From: Symbiodinium natans
Lineage: Eukaryota; Sar; Dinophyceae; Suessiales; Symbiodiniaceae
Assembly (NCBI GenBank): GCA_905221605.1
Contig: CAJNDS010001113.1
Coordinates: forward strand, 417,501-467,500
Length of the DNA: 50,000 bases
Reading direction: 5' to 3'
This document shows, piece by piece, positions 1-9,230 of the stretch. The notes under the pieces are model-generated. The model was not told the DNA's origin, searched no databases, and saw only the letters and a list, made by a program, of their open reading frames with translations. Made by a program: the position numbers and the translations under genes. Position 1 is the stretch's first letter; the number at the start of each line of letters is the position of its first letter.

Positions 1-594
1 TTAGGGTTTAGGGTCTAAAAGGTCAAGGGAAGTAGGGTTTAGGGTGTAGGGGCTAGGGTTTAGGAATATTTTTGTTGGGGTTAGTGTTTAGGTGGTAGGG
101 TCTATTTTTTTTAGGGTTGTTCTTTTTTTTTGTTTGTTTGATGGTGCCTAGGCTGTTCTAAAGTCAGTTCTTACATAGCATGTCGCCTTTGGCTTACAAG
201 TGCCCGTACTTCAGAACCCTGTAAAGAAGGGACCAGACCATGACCATGTAATATCCCTTAGGGAACAAAGGAAAATGAACACAACTGTAACGTAACTATT
301 ATTATTATTATGATTGCTATTATTATTATTATTATCATTATAAGCATTATTATTATTATTATTATTTTTATTGTTGTTATTGTTATTATTCCATTACAAG
401 TGCCCATTGCTTCTTTCAACAGTCTCAACCCACCTGCGATAGGTGGGCGTCTCCCAACATAATGGATCCCCGTGTATACCCCCACATACTGTACTCCTTG
501 TTGAGGGAACCCCCGAAAAGGGTACCCTAAGCCCTAAACCCTAAACCCTAAACCCTAAACCCCAAACCCCAAACCCTAAACCCACTATTTTCAG

Positions 595-657
595 AAGACG
601 AAGCTCAGGAGGGACCTGAGATGGTGGGTGTCATCAAGTCCTTCGACGAGTCCTCAG
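595..657 (+). CDS. CSD-1 exon 1: first strands of a cold-shock domain
   Basis: Exon between a tttcag acceptor (ends 594) and a GC donor (GCCAGA from 658). Codons start at 597 and read DEAQEGPEMVGVIKSFDESS plus one base of the next Gly codon. VGVIKSF is the first beta strand of the cold-shock nucleic-acid-binding fold in the form common in dinoflagellate proteins. Spliced to 2412 it gives SSG-YGFI, the RNP1-like motif. CSD proteins bind single-stranded RNA or DNA. The upstream part of the gene is not identified. Flanked by CCCTAAA on the left and degenerate TTTAGGG on the right. Confidence 0.85.
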
Positions 658-2411
658 GCCAGATAGGGTTTAGCGTTTAGGGTTTAGGGTTTAGCGTTTA
701 GGGTTTAGGGTTAGGGTTTAGGGTTTAGGGTTTAGGGTTTAGGGTTTAGGGTTTAGGGTTTAGGGTTTAGGGGTTAGGGGTTAGGGGTTAGGGGTTAGGG
801 GTTAGGGGTTAGGGTTTAGGGTTTAGGGTTTAGGGTTTAGGGTTTAGGGTTTAGGGTCTAGCGTTCAGGCTTTAGGATTTAGGGTTTAGGGTGCAGGGTC
901 CAGGCTTTAGGGTCACCTGGGCGCAGTATGAAGACTTCCCACCCCAATACCGCTCAGACACGACTCGGTGAGCCTTAGCCGGATCAGCCCGCCTATTTTC
1001 TGGTCTTGCGTCCAAGAGCCCTGGTATCATTCGTTCCCCTACTACCCCCCTCTATACTTTAGGGTTTACAGTTTAGGGTTTAGGGTTCAGGGCTACCCCC
1101 CCTAGGTTCACCCCTTAAATAACCTTCAGGCTTAATCCTCCCTAAATATCCTTATTTATGAGGGGAACCTACGGGGGGGGGGGGGGGGAGTTTAGAGGGG
1201 GGTAGTAGAAGCATGATGGGAGGATCGAAAAAGCAGATCCCTTGGCTTTCTTCTGGCTGGCGCTTGGGACTTTGAACCCTCAACCCTAAACCCTAAACCC
1301 TAAACCCTAAACCCTAAACCCTAAACCCTAAACCCTAAACCCTAAACCCTAAACCCTAAACCCTAAACCCTAAACCCTAAACCCTAAACCCTTAACCCTC
1401 TGGGTGTTTGTACAAACGACAAGAAGGAGCCTAGAGGCTACACTTCTAGGAGGGGTTCAGAAGTCAGCCAAGTTAAGGGTTCCTAAGAACCCTAAACCCT
1501 AAACCCTAAACCCTAAACCCTGAACCCTGAACCCTGAACCCTAAACCCTAAACCCAATTATTTGGGGTTGTGTTTTTTGGATCCACCCAGGATTCTGGGA
1601 TCCGCTTTTCAGCGGCAAAAGTTGCTGGCAAGCCCTCTGAATCAAGAATGCTCTAGGAAACGGAAAAGTAGGCCCTTACTTCCTTTGCTTAGGGTTGGGG
1701 TTCCCGTTTAACCCGCTTAAAACCAAAAAAAGGGTACCCTTGTTATTTCTGGGCTACTCCTGCGTCTGGTCCTCCTGTTGGGTATTCTAGGCCGAAGGGC
1801 CTAGCGGAAGCTGACTTGCCAGAGTTCGAAGTTAAGTTTTGCGTTTGGGGGGTTGGGGTTTAGGGCTGTGGGTTTAGTCAGGGTTTGGGGTGTTTCCGCA
1901 GATGTTCAGCCACTGTCGTTCCCAGTCCTAAGCCCCAAGCCCTAAGCGCTAAACCCTAAACCCTAAACCCTAAACCCTAAACCCTAAACCCTAAACCCTA
2001 AACCCTAAACCGTAAACCCTAAACCCTAAACCCTAAACCCTAAACCCTAAACCCTGAACCTAAACCCTAAACCACTCTTCAAAACTTCTGGTTGTGCGGC
2101 TGGTTCGCAACGCCTCTGTTTGAGCTCGGGATGTCGTTTTCTCGTCCATGAAGCCAGGAAATTTCTGAGTCCTGGAGGGCTTATCTAGGAATTTAGGGTC
2201 TATCTATATTACATATTATATAGAGAGTGTGGAATGATGGGTTTACATGGGGTTTACATAGGGTTTTTGAAGGTATCTTGGGGCTTAGGGCTTAGGGCTT
2301 AGGGTTTAGGGTGTCCCTCAACCCTAACGCCTAAACCACTAGACCGTAACAAACCCTAAACCCTAAACATGTTTTAGGGTTTAGGGTTTAGGGCCTTCAC
2401 TGCTTTGCTAG
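658..2411 (+). other. Intron 1 of CSD-1 (GC-AG, 1754 bp)
   Basis: Starts with degenerate TTTAGGG units (666-865, including a TTAGGGG block near 768-810) and later carries CCCTAAA arrays (1275-1395, 1490-1555, 1948-2075), with short mixed-orientation arrays near the acceptor. A G homopolymer lies at about 1172-1188. The island 1613-1667 is flanked by splice-like AG and GTAGGC and is open in two frames, but including it would break the domain. It serves as a warning that open islands are not always exons. Confidence 0.7.
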
Positions 2412-2453
2412 GCTATGGCTTCATCCACGGTCCGCGGATCACGCAGGAATACG
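2412..2453 (+). CDS. CSD-1 exon 2: RNP1-like motif
   Basis: Exon between gctag (ends 2411) and GTCGGG (from 2454). In the frame set by exon 1 it reads (G)YGFIHGPRITQEY(G). The aromatic residues of YGFIH contact nucleic acid in this family. Reading past the donor gives a stop in the downstream TAA-containing repeats. The intron to exon 1 is 1754 bp (GC-AG) and carries several telomere-like arrays. Confidence 0.85.
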
Positions 2454-3406
2454 GTCGGGCACTTGGCAGCTTGTGTGCGACGCCGTTCCTTGCATCCTAA
2501 ACCTAAATCCTGAACCCGAAGATTGTAACCCCTAAACCCCTAAGCCCCGAAGCCCCCTAACCCCTAAACACTGCTAAAGCCCCCAAACTTGTGGTTTTGG
2601 GAACCAAAAGGCAAAAAAAATGAGGGAGTGTTCCGGACCCCTGACACCCAAGCCTCCGGCGTTGGGTGTAGGGTCTAGGTTCAGGGGGTTTAGGGTTGCG
2701 GGTTGTAAGGTTGGTTTAGGGTTTAGGGTTTAGGGTTTAGGGTTTAGGGTTTAGGGTTTAGGGTTTAGGGTTTAGGGTTTAGGGTTTAGGGTTTAGGGTT
2801 TAGGGTTTAGGGTTTCCAAGATTCCGAAGAGGATGGGAGTCCCCTAAGCCCTCAACCCTTTAGGCCGGGTTTAGGGTTTAGGGTTCAGGGTTCAGGGGCT
2901 CATGGGCGGGGAGGGGCGGCGGAATTCCTAATACCCTCAACCCCAAACCCTAAACCCTAAACCGTAGTCTTCAGAGGGTGAGGTTGGATTGCCGGAGAAA
3001 GTTGGTTTGTAAATTCTATGGGCCCTAACCCAAAGAAAGCCCTCTATCTACCCATGGAAGTTTATTTTGGAAAGGCGCAGCCGCCCCCCTCAATACCCCG
3101 CACTCTGAGCCCTAAACCCTAATCTCCCCAATCCCGTAAGCCCCTCAGCCCTAAACCCCCAACCCCGCAGCCCTCAGCCCTAAACCCTAAACTCTAAACC
3201 CTAAACCCTAAACCCTAAACCCTAAACCCTAAACCCTAAACCCTAAACCCTAAACCCTAAACCCTAAACCCTAAACCCTAAACCCTAAACCCTTAACCCT
3301 TAACCCTTAACCCTTAACCCTTAACCCTTAACCCTTAACCCTTAACCCTTAAACCCTTAAACCCTTAAACCCTAAACCCTAAACCCCACCAGGGCCCCCA
3401 GCTGAG

Positions 3407-3454
3407 GGCGAGATGTCTTCCTGCACCGAAAGCAGCTCAGGCACTTCAAAGTCG
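3407..3454 (+). CDS. CSD-1 exon 3: DVFLH segment
   Basis: Exon between gctgag (ends 3406) and a GC donor (GCGAGG from 3455). In frame it reads (G)RDVFLHRKQLRHFKV(G). DVFLH is the second RNA-contact motif (RNP2) of cold-shock domains, and HFKVG matches the loop and next strand. The upstream intron (2454-3406) begins with TTTAGGG arrays and ends with a long CCCTAAA/CCCTTAA block that stops just before the exon. The same DNA is open in another frame, so the CSD frame had to be chosen by the junctions. Confidence 0.88.
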
Positions 3455-4451
3455 GCGAGGGGCTTGGAAGAGGGGTTTAGGGTTTAGGGTGTAGGGTTTA
3501 GGGTTTAGGGTTTAGGGTTTAGGGTTTGGGGTTTAGGGTTTAGGGTAACCTTTCCTCACTTCTCTAAATGTATGGTCCCGCTTTTTGGGTCCCTATTCTA
3601 AGGCGACTCCTAAGATTTTTAGGTTCCCAAAACGGGGCCATATTTTCGAGAACTGACGTTGTAGCACCAAAACTCTGAACCCAACGAACCCCCTTGGGCT
3701 TGGGGTTTAGGGTTTAGGGTTTAGGGTTTAGGGTTTGGGGTTTGGGGTTTAGGGTTTAGGGTTGAGGATTTTCGGCTTGTGTCTCGGGAGCACGTGCTCA
3801 CGTACGCATGATTGAGGCCTTTGGGTGTTTTAGGTTCGAGGTGTCTCGGAGGTGTTCCAAGATCTTTTAGGGTTTAGGGTTCAGGGATTAGGGTTTTGGG
3901 TTTGGGCCGAGTTCTCCGCGCAAGCCCAAAACCAAGTATATCCCCAATAGCAGGCTCCACACCGTCCCCCCGTTAATCTGACCCCACTTGAAGGTTCATG
4001 GGTACTTATTCGGCGGGGTTATAGGGGTTATAACTTATAACCCCAGTTGCCCTACTTATATACTCTACCAGGAACCTCCAAGCAAACCTCTTATAAAAGC
4101 CCTGCCGGGATCTTGACAACCCCAGCCCCGGAAGCCCGAAACGGTGTACCCCAACTTTTTACCGTAGACAAGAAGCACAGAGGTTCAGGGTTCAGTCCCC
4201 CTCCTCCTACCTGCTGCCCCATCCCCCAAGGACCTATGGTGAGCCTTTTGAGTCTTTCAGAGTGTTTCCAAGTGCACTTGAGGGGTCTAATTAGGGTTCA
4301 ACGGGGTTCAATAGGGTTTAGTGGTTCAAGGGTTTGGCCTCAAAACCTCAACCCTAAACTCCTTAACCCTAAGCTCCCCCCACCCGCGTCCCACGAAACG
4401 GTGGTTAGACGACCGCTCGGGCACCCAATGTGATTCATCCCTGCACCCAAG

Positions 4452-4484
4452 GTGACATGGTTCAGTTCAATGTGGTGAAGAACC
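4452..4484 (+). CDS. CSD-1 exon 4: fourth strand
   Basis: A 33-nt exon between ccaag (ends 4451) and a GC donor (GCTTGG from 4485). It reads (G)DMVQFNVVKN(R). With exon 3 this gives FKVG-DMVQF, the usual 'VGD.V.F' stretch of a cold-shock domain. The intron before it is 997 bp (GC-AG). Confidence 0.85.
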
Positions 4485-4657
4485 GCTTGGCGCTTAGCTC
4501 CACAGCCCTAGGAACCTTCCAAACAGACTCTTAGAGTCCTGTTGCTTCCTTCCCCACCGAGGACTCTAAGCCCTAAGCGCTAGACTCGAAAACCTAAACC
4601 CTCTGTAAACGCAAACCTAAATCCTAACCTCTAGGGTTCAGAAACTTTGCGGCTCAG

Positions 4658-4689
4658 GCGACGGGCGGCCACAGGACCGGAGTTCGGGG
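4658..4689 (+). CDS. CSD-1 exon 5: last strand of the domain
   Basis: Exon after ggctcag (ends 4657). Joined to exon 4 it reads KNR-DGRPQDRSSG, matching the family ending 'GrPqA..v'. The intron before it is only 173 bp (GC-AG) and has little telomeric repeat. The donor is probably GTGTAT at 4690; beyond it the frame meets TAG. Alternative donors a few bases away cannot be excluded. Confidence 0.75.
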
Positions 4690-4919
4690 GTGTATGTATA
4701 GCCATGGAGGTAAGAGTTCAGGGTTATACGGGGGGATTAGCTGCAAAGAGGACAAAGAGGACAGTAGTCTTTGAAGGTCCCTCTTAGCGTTTGTTGGTGC
4801 GTCGAGGGGTTTAGAGGGCTTCAGGGCTTCACAAGAAGGGCTGAGGGTGGCAGGCTTTCGGTTGCGTTGGCTACTAATGTGGTTTAGTGTGGAGGGCTTC
4901 CGGTTGTTTGCTGGGCAAA

Positions 4920-5240
4920 TCCTAAACCCTGAGCCCTAAACCCTGTACCCTGTACCCTAAACCCTAAACCCTAAACCCTAAACCCTAAACCCTAAACCCT
5001 AAACCCTAAACCCTAAACCCTAAACCCTAAACCCTAAACCCTAAACCCTAAACCCTAAACCCTAAACCTAACCCTAAACCCTAAACCCTAAACCCTAAAC
5101 CCTAAACCCTAAACCCTAAACCCTAAACCCTAAACCCTAAACCCTAAACCCTAAACCCTAAACCCTAAACCCTAAACCCTAAACCCTAAACCCTAAACCC
5201 TAAACCCTAACCCTAAACCCTAAACCCAAAACCCTGAACC
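4920..5240. repeat. (CCCTAAA)n array, about 320 bp
   Basis: Long, nearly perfect CCCTAAA array with two CCTAA(CCC) slips and degenerate edges. It is one of the longest pure telomere-type arrays in the window and is internal, not at a contig end. Confidence 0.95.
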
Positions 5241-5299
5241 CTGCAAGGTCAGATTTACTGGTGTAGGGCTTTAGGCTCGAGTTCCTCGCGCCTACAGCA

Positions 5300-5405
5300 C
5301 CTCACTGCAGGGTTGCCCGAAACCCTAAGCCCTAAGCCCTAAGCCCTAAGCCCTAAGCCCTAAACCCTAAGGGTTTAGGGTTTAGGGTTTAGGGTTTAGG
5401 GTTTA
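5300..5405. repeat. Head-to-head telomere array junction
   Basis: CCCTAAG/CCCTAAA units run directly into TTTAGGG units at about 5370, forming a perfect inverted repeat able to make a hairpin. A C homopolymer follows at about 5466-5480. Confidence 0.85.
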
Positions 5406-5715
5406 GGTCCTAAACCCCAAACCCGGAATCCCCTAGGCCGCCTAGCCACCCTAAGGGCCCCCAGACCCCCCCCCCCCCCCCAAAACCTCAGAAACCCTTG
5501 CGAGGGTTGGGCACTCGAACCCCTGCACCCAAAACGATCCTAAACGCTATACCCTTTAAACCCTAAACCCTAAGCCCTAAACCCTAAACCCTAAACCCTA
5601 AACCCGAAACCCTAAACCCTAAACCCTAAACCCTAAACCCTAAACCAGAACCCCATTTGTCTGAGCTCCCGCAGCGAGCTTCTCCCCATGCCCCCTCAAC
5701 CCTAAACCCTAAACC

Positions 5716-5747
<32 letters not shown>

Positions 5748-5792
5748 GCCCTAAGCCCTAAGCCCTAAGCCCTAAGCCCTGAACCGTGCAAG

Positions 5793-5838
5793 GCTTCGAA
5801 GCTGCGAGAAGCTCCTGAAGGAAGTGCGCGCCCTGGGA
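5793..5838 (+). CDS. Candidate exon downstream of CSD-1
   Basis: After a tgcaag acceptor and before a possible GC donor (GCAAGC). Two frames are open: one reads LRSCEKLLKEVRALG, helix-like; the phase-0 frame that would follow CSD-1 exon 5 reads ASKLREAPEGSARPG. Left flank is CCCTAAG/CCCTAAA, right flank TTTAGGG. Function unknown. Confidence 0.4.
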
Positions 5839-6296
5839 GCAAGCGCACGCCCCTCAACCACAAACTCCGAAACTCGTAGGGTTTAGGGTTTGGGGTTTGG
5901 GGTTTAGGGTTTCGGGTCCGGGTTTGTAGGGCTTGGCCTCGAAATCCAAGCCCTGATGCTGAGCCCTGCTCTTGTTAGTTTGGAGGATGAAGCCTGTGTG
6001 TACGAGAGAGAAACCGCAGACGCTTTTCAACCTAAACCCTAAGCCCTACACCTAAGCCCTTGTGGCCCTTGTCGGTGACTTCAAGCCCACACCTTAGAGC
6101 CTATGCTGTGTACCCTTTCAAGTTTTCGCACATGGGGTTGCTTTCTGCCAGCCCTAAACCCGAAACCCTAAAACCTAAAATCCCCTTTGGGTTTCCTCAA
6201 ACTCTGTCTTCGCCTTTGGCACCTCGGAGAGCTGCAAAGCTCTCGAATTTAAGTGTGTTGAGGTTTTAGGGGTTTAGGATTTAGGGGTTTAGGGTT

Positions 6297-6814
6297 TCTC
6301 GAGTGCAGGCTGCTGGGCTTGGGGTTGAGGTCGAGAAGCCGGGCCTGCTTCCCCTGCGACCGGATGGTGATGGTGCTGAGGATGGTGGCCGGGGTGCCGG
6401 GCATCGCCGCCCAGCGGATGCATGGGTTGCGCAATGGGGCTTGCATGGGGCCGCCGCACTTGACCTTGCCGTCACTTCCGGCCTCCGTACAGGAGCCGTC
6501 CTGTCTGAGTCCGCTCGCTCCGGCGTAGCCGCGGCTGAAGCCTACGAGGCGCGCAAGCGCACCCACCTCCAGACAGAGCAACACTGCAAAGCTGAAGGCC
6601 TCCAATTCATCCCGCTTGTTGCCGAAACGGCTGCGTCTACCTGGCGCCAGCTCGCGGGCCTGATCGCGGCGCGCTCTGGCGATAATCCGGGGGTTGAAGC
6701 GGATCGCCTCCTGCAAAGCCTCTCCGTGGTGCTGCAGCGTGAGAACGCCCGTGCTGTGCTCCGTCGCCTGTCGCCAGGCGCGGGCGAGGCCCGCCCCTTC
6801 ACTGACCCCTAAGC
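6297..6814 (+). mobile_element. 5'-truncated retroelement ORF, C-terminal region
   Basis: One open frame from the edge of a TTTAGGG array to a TAA after RPFTDP. No ATG is present at the left edge because the element is cut there. Recognisable stretches are EKPGLLPLRPDGDG, RRPADAWVAQWG, LDLAVTSGLR, YEARKRTHLQTEQH and ENARAVLRR. I recognise this as the region after the reverse transcriptase domain in many dinoflagellate LINE-like ORFs and their decayed copies. The RT and endonuclease parts are absent. GC content is well above the neighbours and no telomeric repeat interrupts it, which fits recent insertion. About 260 bp of non-coding tail follows. Assignment is from memory of the family. Confidence 0.7.
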
Positions 6815-7260
6815 TCTTTTGCCGCTTGTCACACATCCCCTGCCCTCTCGCTCATCTGGCCTCCTGCATTCTGGCCTGCGCTTGGGTCAGTTGAGCCCCC
6901 CACCCAGACACCCATCTCCTGACTCCTGACGCCCTGTTCCATGCTCGCGTACACCGAGCGCTGTAGTATACATCTTCGTTTCGTCTCGGCTGGGCCTTCC
7001 GCTCGCCTCCCCAAATCCAGACGGGGTTTTGACGCTCCTGCTTGCTCACAAGTAGTGACGTGGAGTTGTGTTCCTCTGAGGCCTTATGGCTTTGGAAGGC
7101 TATAGGTGTTTCGTACTTATGTACAGGGATTTAGGAGGTGTAGGGTGCTTGGGGCTCGAGATGGCTCGAGGTTTTGGTAGGCACCTGGTGAGGGTCAGGG
7201 CCCGGGTTCTTGCGGAGGTAAGACTGCGCAGGGCGGGTTGCAACAGATTTAGGGGTTTGG
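6815..7260. other. Tail of the retroelement and unassigned sequence
   Basis: GC-rich sequence without telomeric repeats to about 7080, probably the 3' untranslated part of the element. No poly(A) was seen. From 7086 a 62-codon frame is open but not recognised. Confidence 0.35.
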
Positions 7261-7450
7261 GGTTTCGGGTTTAGGGTTTCGGGGTTTTAGGGGGTTTTAG
7301 GGGGTTTTAGGGGGTTTTAGGGGGTTTTAGGGGGTTTTAGGGTGTTTTAGGGTTTTAGGGGGTTTTAGGGCTTTAGGGCTTTTAGGGTACGGTTTTAGGG
7401 TTCAGGATTTTAAGGTTTAGGATTTTAGGGTTTAGGGATTTGGGATTTAG
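7260..7450. repeat. Variant array GGGGTTTTA
   Basis: Units of about 9-10 bp (gttttagggg) repeat near 7280-7365 and decay into TTTAGGG-like units. It is a private variant of the telomere-like repeat. Confidence 0.8.
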
Positions 7451-7654
7451 GATTTTGGGGTTTAGGGTCTACGGTTGGGTCCGAAGCCTGACAGTTTTGA
7501 AGCCCCAAAGTCTGAAACCCGCATCCTGGGCTGTGACGCTTTCTTACGTCCTTATCTCTTCGCCAAAAAGGTCCACCAAGCCCTCAGCCCAAAACCCCCG
7601 AAAGGGGACCAGGGTTCAGGGCTTGCTTGGCTGTTCGTGGCACTTAGTAACCCA

Positions 7655-7775
7655 ATTGTAACTCTACTTATCACCCAATTCTAGCCCTATCAGGGTACTT
7701 CAGGGGCTTGTGAGTGGGTGATAGCTACAATTATAATCGGGCCATGAGTACCCTGAACCTCCAAGTGGGGTTTGG
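7655..7775. mobile_element. Family C TIR element, diverged copy
   Basis: Contains the right-end signature ccatgagtaccctgaacctccaag and an internal AATTGTAACT segment shared with the copy at 30250. A non-autonomous MITE-like repeat. No coding capacity. Confidence 0.5.
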
Positions 7776-8009
7776 GGTTGAAGTCCTAAAGAACCCTAAG
7801 CTTTAACCAGAATCGCAAGGCTCGTAAGGAGATTTGGAGCCACCGCTTGTAAAAATTAAGCCCTAAACCCTAAACCCTAAACCCGAAACCCTAAACCCCA
7901 AACCCCAAACCCTAAACCCTAAACCCTCAACCCTAAACCCTAAACCCTAAACCCTAAACCCTAAACCCTAAACCCTGAACCCTAAACCCTGCCTCCGGGC
8001 GCCTGGCAG

Positions 8010-8062
8010 GCGAGAGCCAGCCAGCGGAGCCAGTGCCGGCTCCGGAGCCGAAGCCGAAGCAG
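8010..8062 (+). CDS. Candidate proline/glutamate-rich linker exon
   Basis: After ctggcag and before a GC donor (GCTCGG) or a GTTTAG donor a few bases on. It reads ESQPAEPVPAPEPKPKQ. Left flank is a 120-bp CCCTAAA array, right flank a 100-bp TTTAGGG array. Composition fits a disordered linker ahead of the CSD-2 exons. Confidence 0.55.
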
Positions 8063-8189
8063 GCTCGGGGTTTAGGGTTTAGGGTTTAGGGTTTAGGGTT
8101 TAGGGTTTAGGGTTTAGGGTTTAGGGTTTAGGCTTTAGGCTTTAGGGTTTAGGGTTTAGGGTTTAGGGTTTACGTAGGGTTTAGGGCTT

Positions 8190-8660
8190 AGGGGGGTTGC
8201 GGGGGATTTGGGGTTTTGGGGTTCTCAGGGATTGTTGGCATTTTTTTGCTTTATCCATTTTTTTTAACTTTTTTTATTTGTTTATTTATTTTTTGTTAGA
8301 TACAGGTTGGGTACTGTAGTTCCGAAGAAACAGCTAAACTAATCATTTTTGCTAGGGTTCCAAGTGCAGCATAGGTTTAGGGGTCCGGGTTTCGTATTAG
8401 TGTTTTTATTATTAGTAGTAGTATTATTATTATTATTTGTTTTTGTTATTGTCGTTTTTGTTCGCTTTTGGGTTGGTTTTTGGCTGTATATATTCTAGGG
8501 CGTTTAGGGGTTTTCGTGCTTACAGTTTTGCGTTGACTCTCTACGTTTTTGGAGCACTTACGTGCGTTGAGGGGGTTGGTTATGTCCACCCAAAACCCCA
8601 GGCCCAAAGCCCAAACCCAGAAGCAGAACCTAACTCAAAACCTTAAACCCTAAACTCAAA
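8190..8660. other. AT-rich non-coding stretch
   Basis: T-rich runs, a TAT/TTA microsatellite near 8400-8440 and no convincing exon. A 69-codon frame from 8437 is compositionally like low-complexity noise. Confidence 0.5.
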
Positions 8661-9002
8661 ACCCTAGAGCCTGCACTCAAAAAGCCTACACACGAATCCA
8701 TGACCCTTAAGCCCTAAACTCTGAAAACACCTTAAACACTAAAGCCGTTCCGCGCGCGAAGCATACCCGCAACGGGCTGTCCAGAGACCTCAGCGCATGG
8801 GGTTTAGTTTGGGTTTGGGGTTTGGGGTTTAGGGTTTCGGATTTAGGGTTTAGTGAGTTTAGTGTTTAGGGTTTGGGGTCTAGGGTTCAGGGTAGATAGG
8901 GAATGGAACACTGATGGGATTTATAGACTTCGGTTTACAAGGTTTGGGGTCTCGCATTCAGGAGATCCTTGGACAAACCCGAACTTGAAACCCCAAATCC
9001 AA

Positions 9003-9160
9003 AACCCTAAACCCTAAACCCCAAACCCCAAACCCCAAACCCCAAACCCTAAACCCTAAACCCTAAACCCTAAACCCTAAACCCTAAACCCTAAACCCTA
9101 AACCCTAAACCCTAAACCCTAAACCCTAAACCCTAAACCCTAAACCCTAAACCCTAAACA
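9003..9160. repeat. (CCCTAAA)n array before CSD-2 exon A
   Basis: About 155 bp of CCCTAAA with a CCCCAAA block at its left. It ends about 10 bp before the acceptor of the CSD-2 first exon. Confidence 0.95.
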
Positions 9161-9170
9161 CAGCACGCAG

Positions 9171-9230
9171 CTGCACAGGAGGAGAAGGAGGTTTTCCTGG
9201 GTGAGATAAAGTCCTTCAACCCGATGAATG
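9171..9230 (+). CDS. CSD-2 exon A: first strands of a cold-shock domain
   Basis: Acceptor cacgcag (9170) or ctgcacag (9178); donor GTGCCG at 9231. It reads EEKEVFLGEIKSFNPMN plus one base. FLGEIKSFN is the CSD first strand. Spliced to 12233 it gives NPMNGYGFIHC, an exact family motif. The following intron starts with a pure TTTAGGG array (9258-9370). Confidence 0.88.

Noticed and set aside
258-485. 75-codon - frame with Ile repeats
   Set aside because: It is the translation of an ATT/TTA microsatellite (about 297-390), not a gene.
1613-1667. Island with cttttcag acceptor and GTAGGC donor, open in two frames
   Set aside because: It lies inside CSD-1 intron 1, and including it destroys the exact SSG-YGFI junction. 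Kept only as an example of a false exon signal.
4047-4433. 128-codon + frame
   Set aside because: It spans CCCTAAA-like units, overlaps a family C element and sits inside CSD-1 intron 3.
6249-6836. 195-codon - frame
   Set aside because: Antisense shadow of the retroelement ORF; GC-rich DNA is open on both strands and the + frame has the family motifs.
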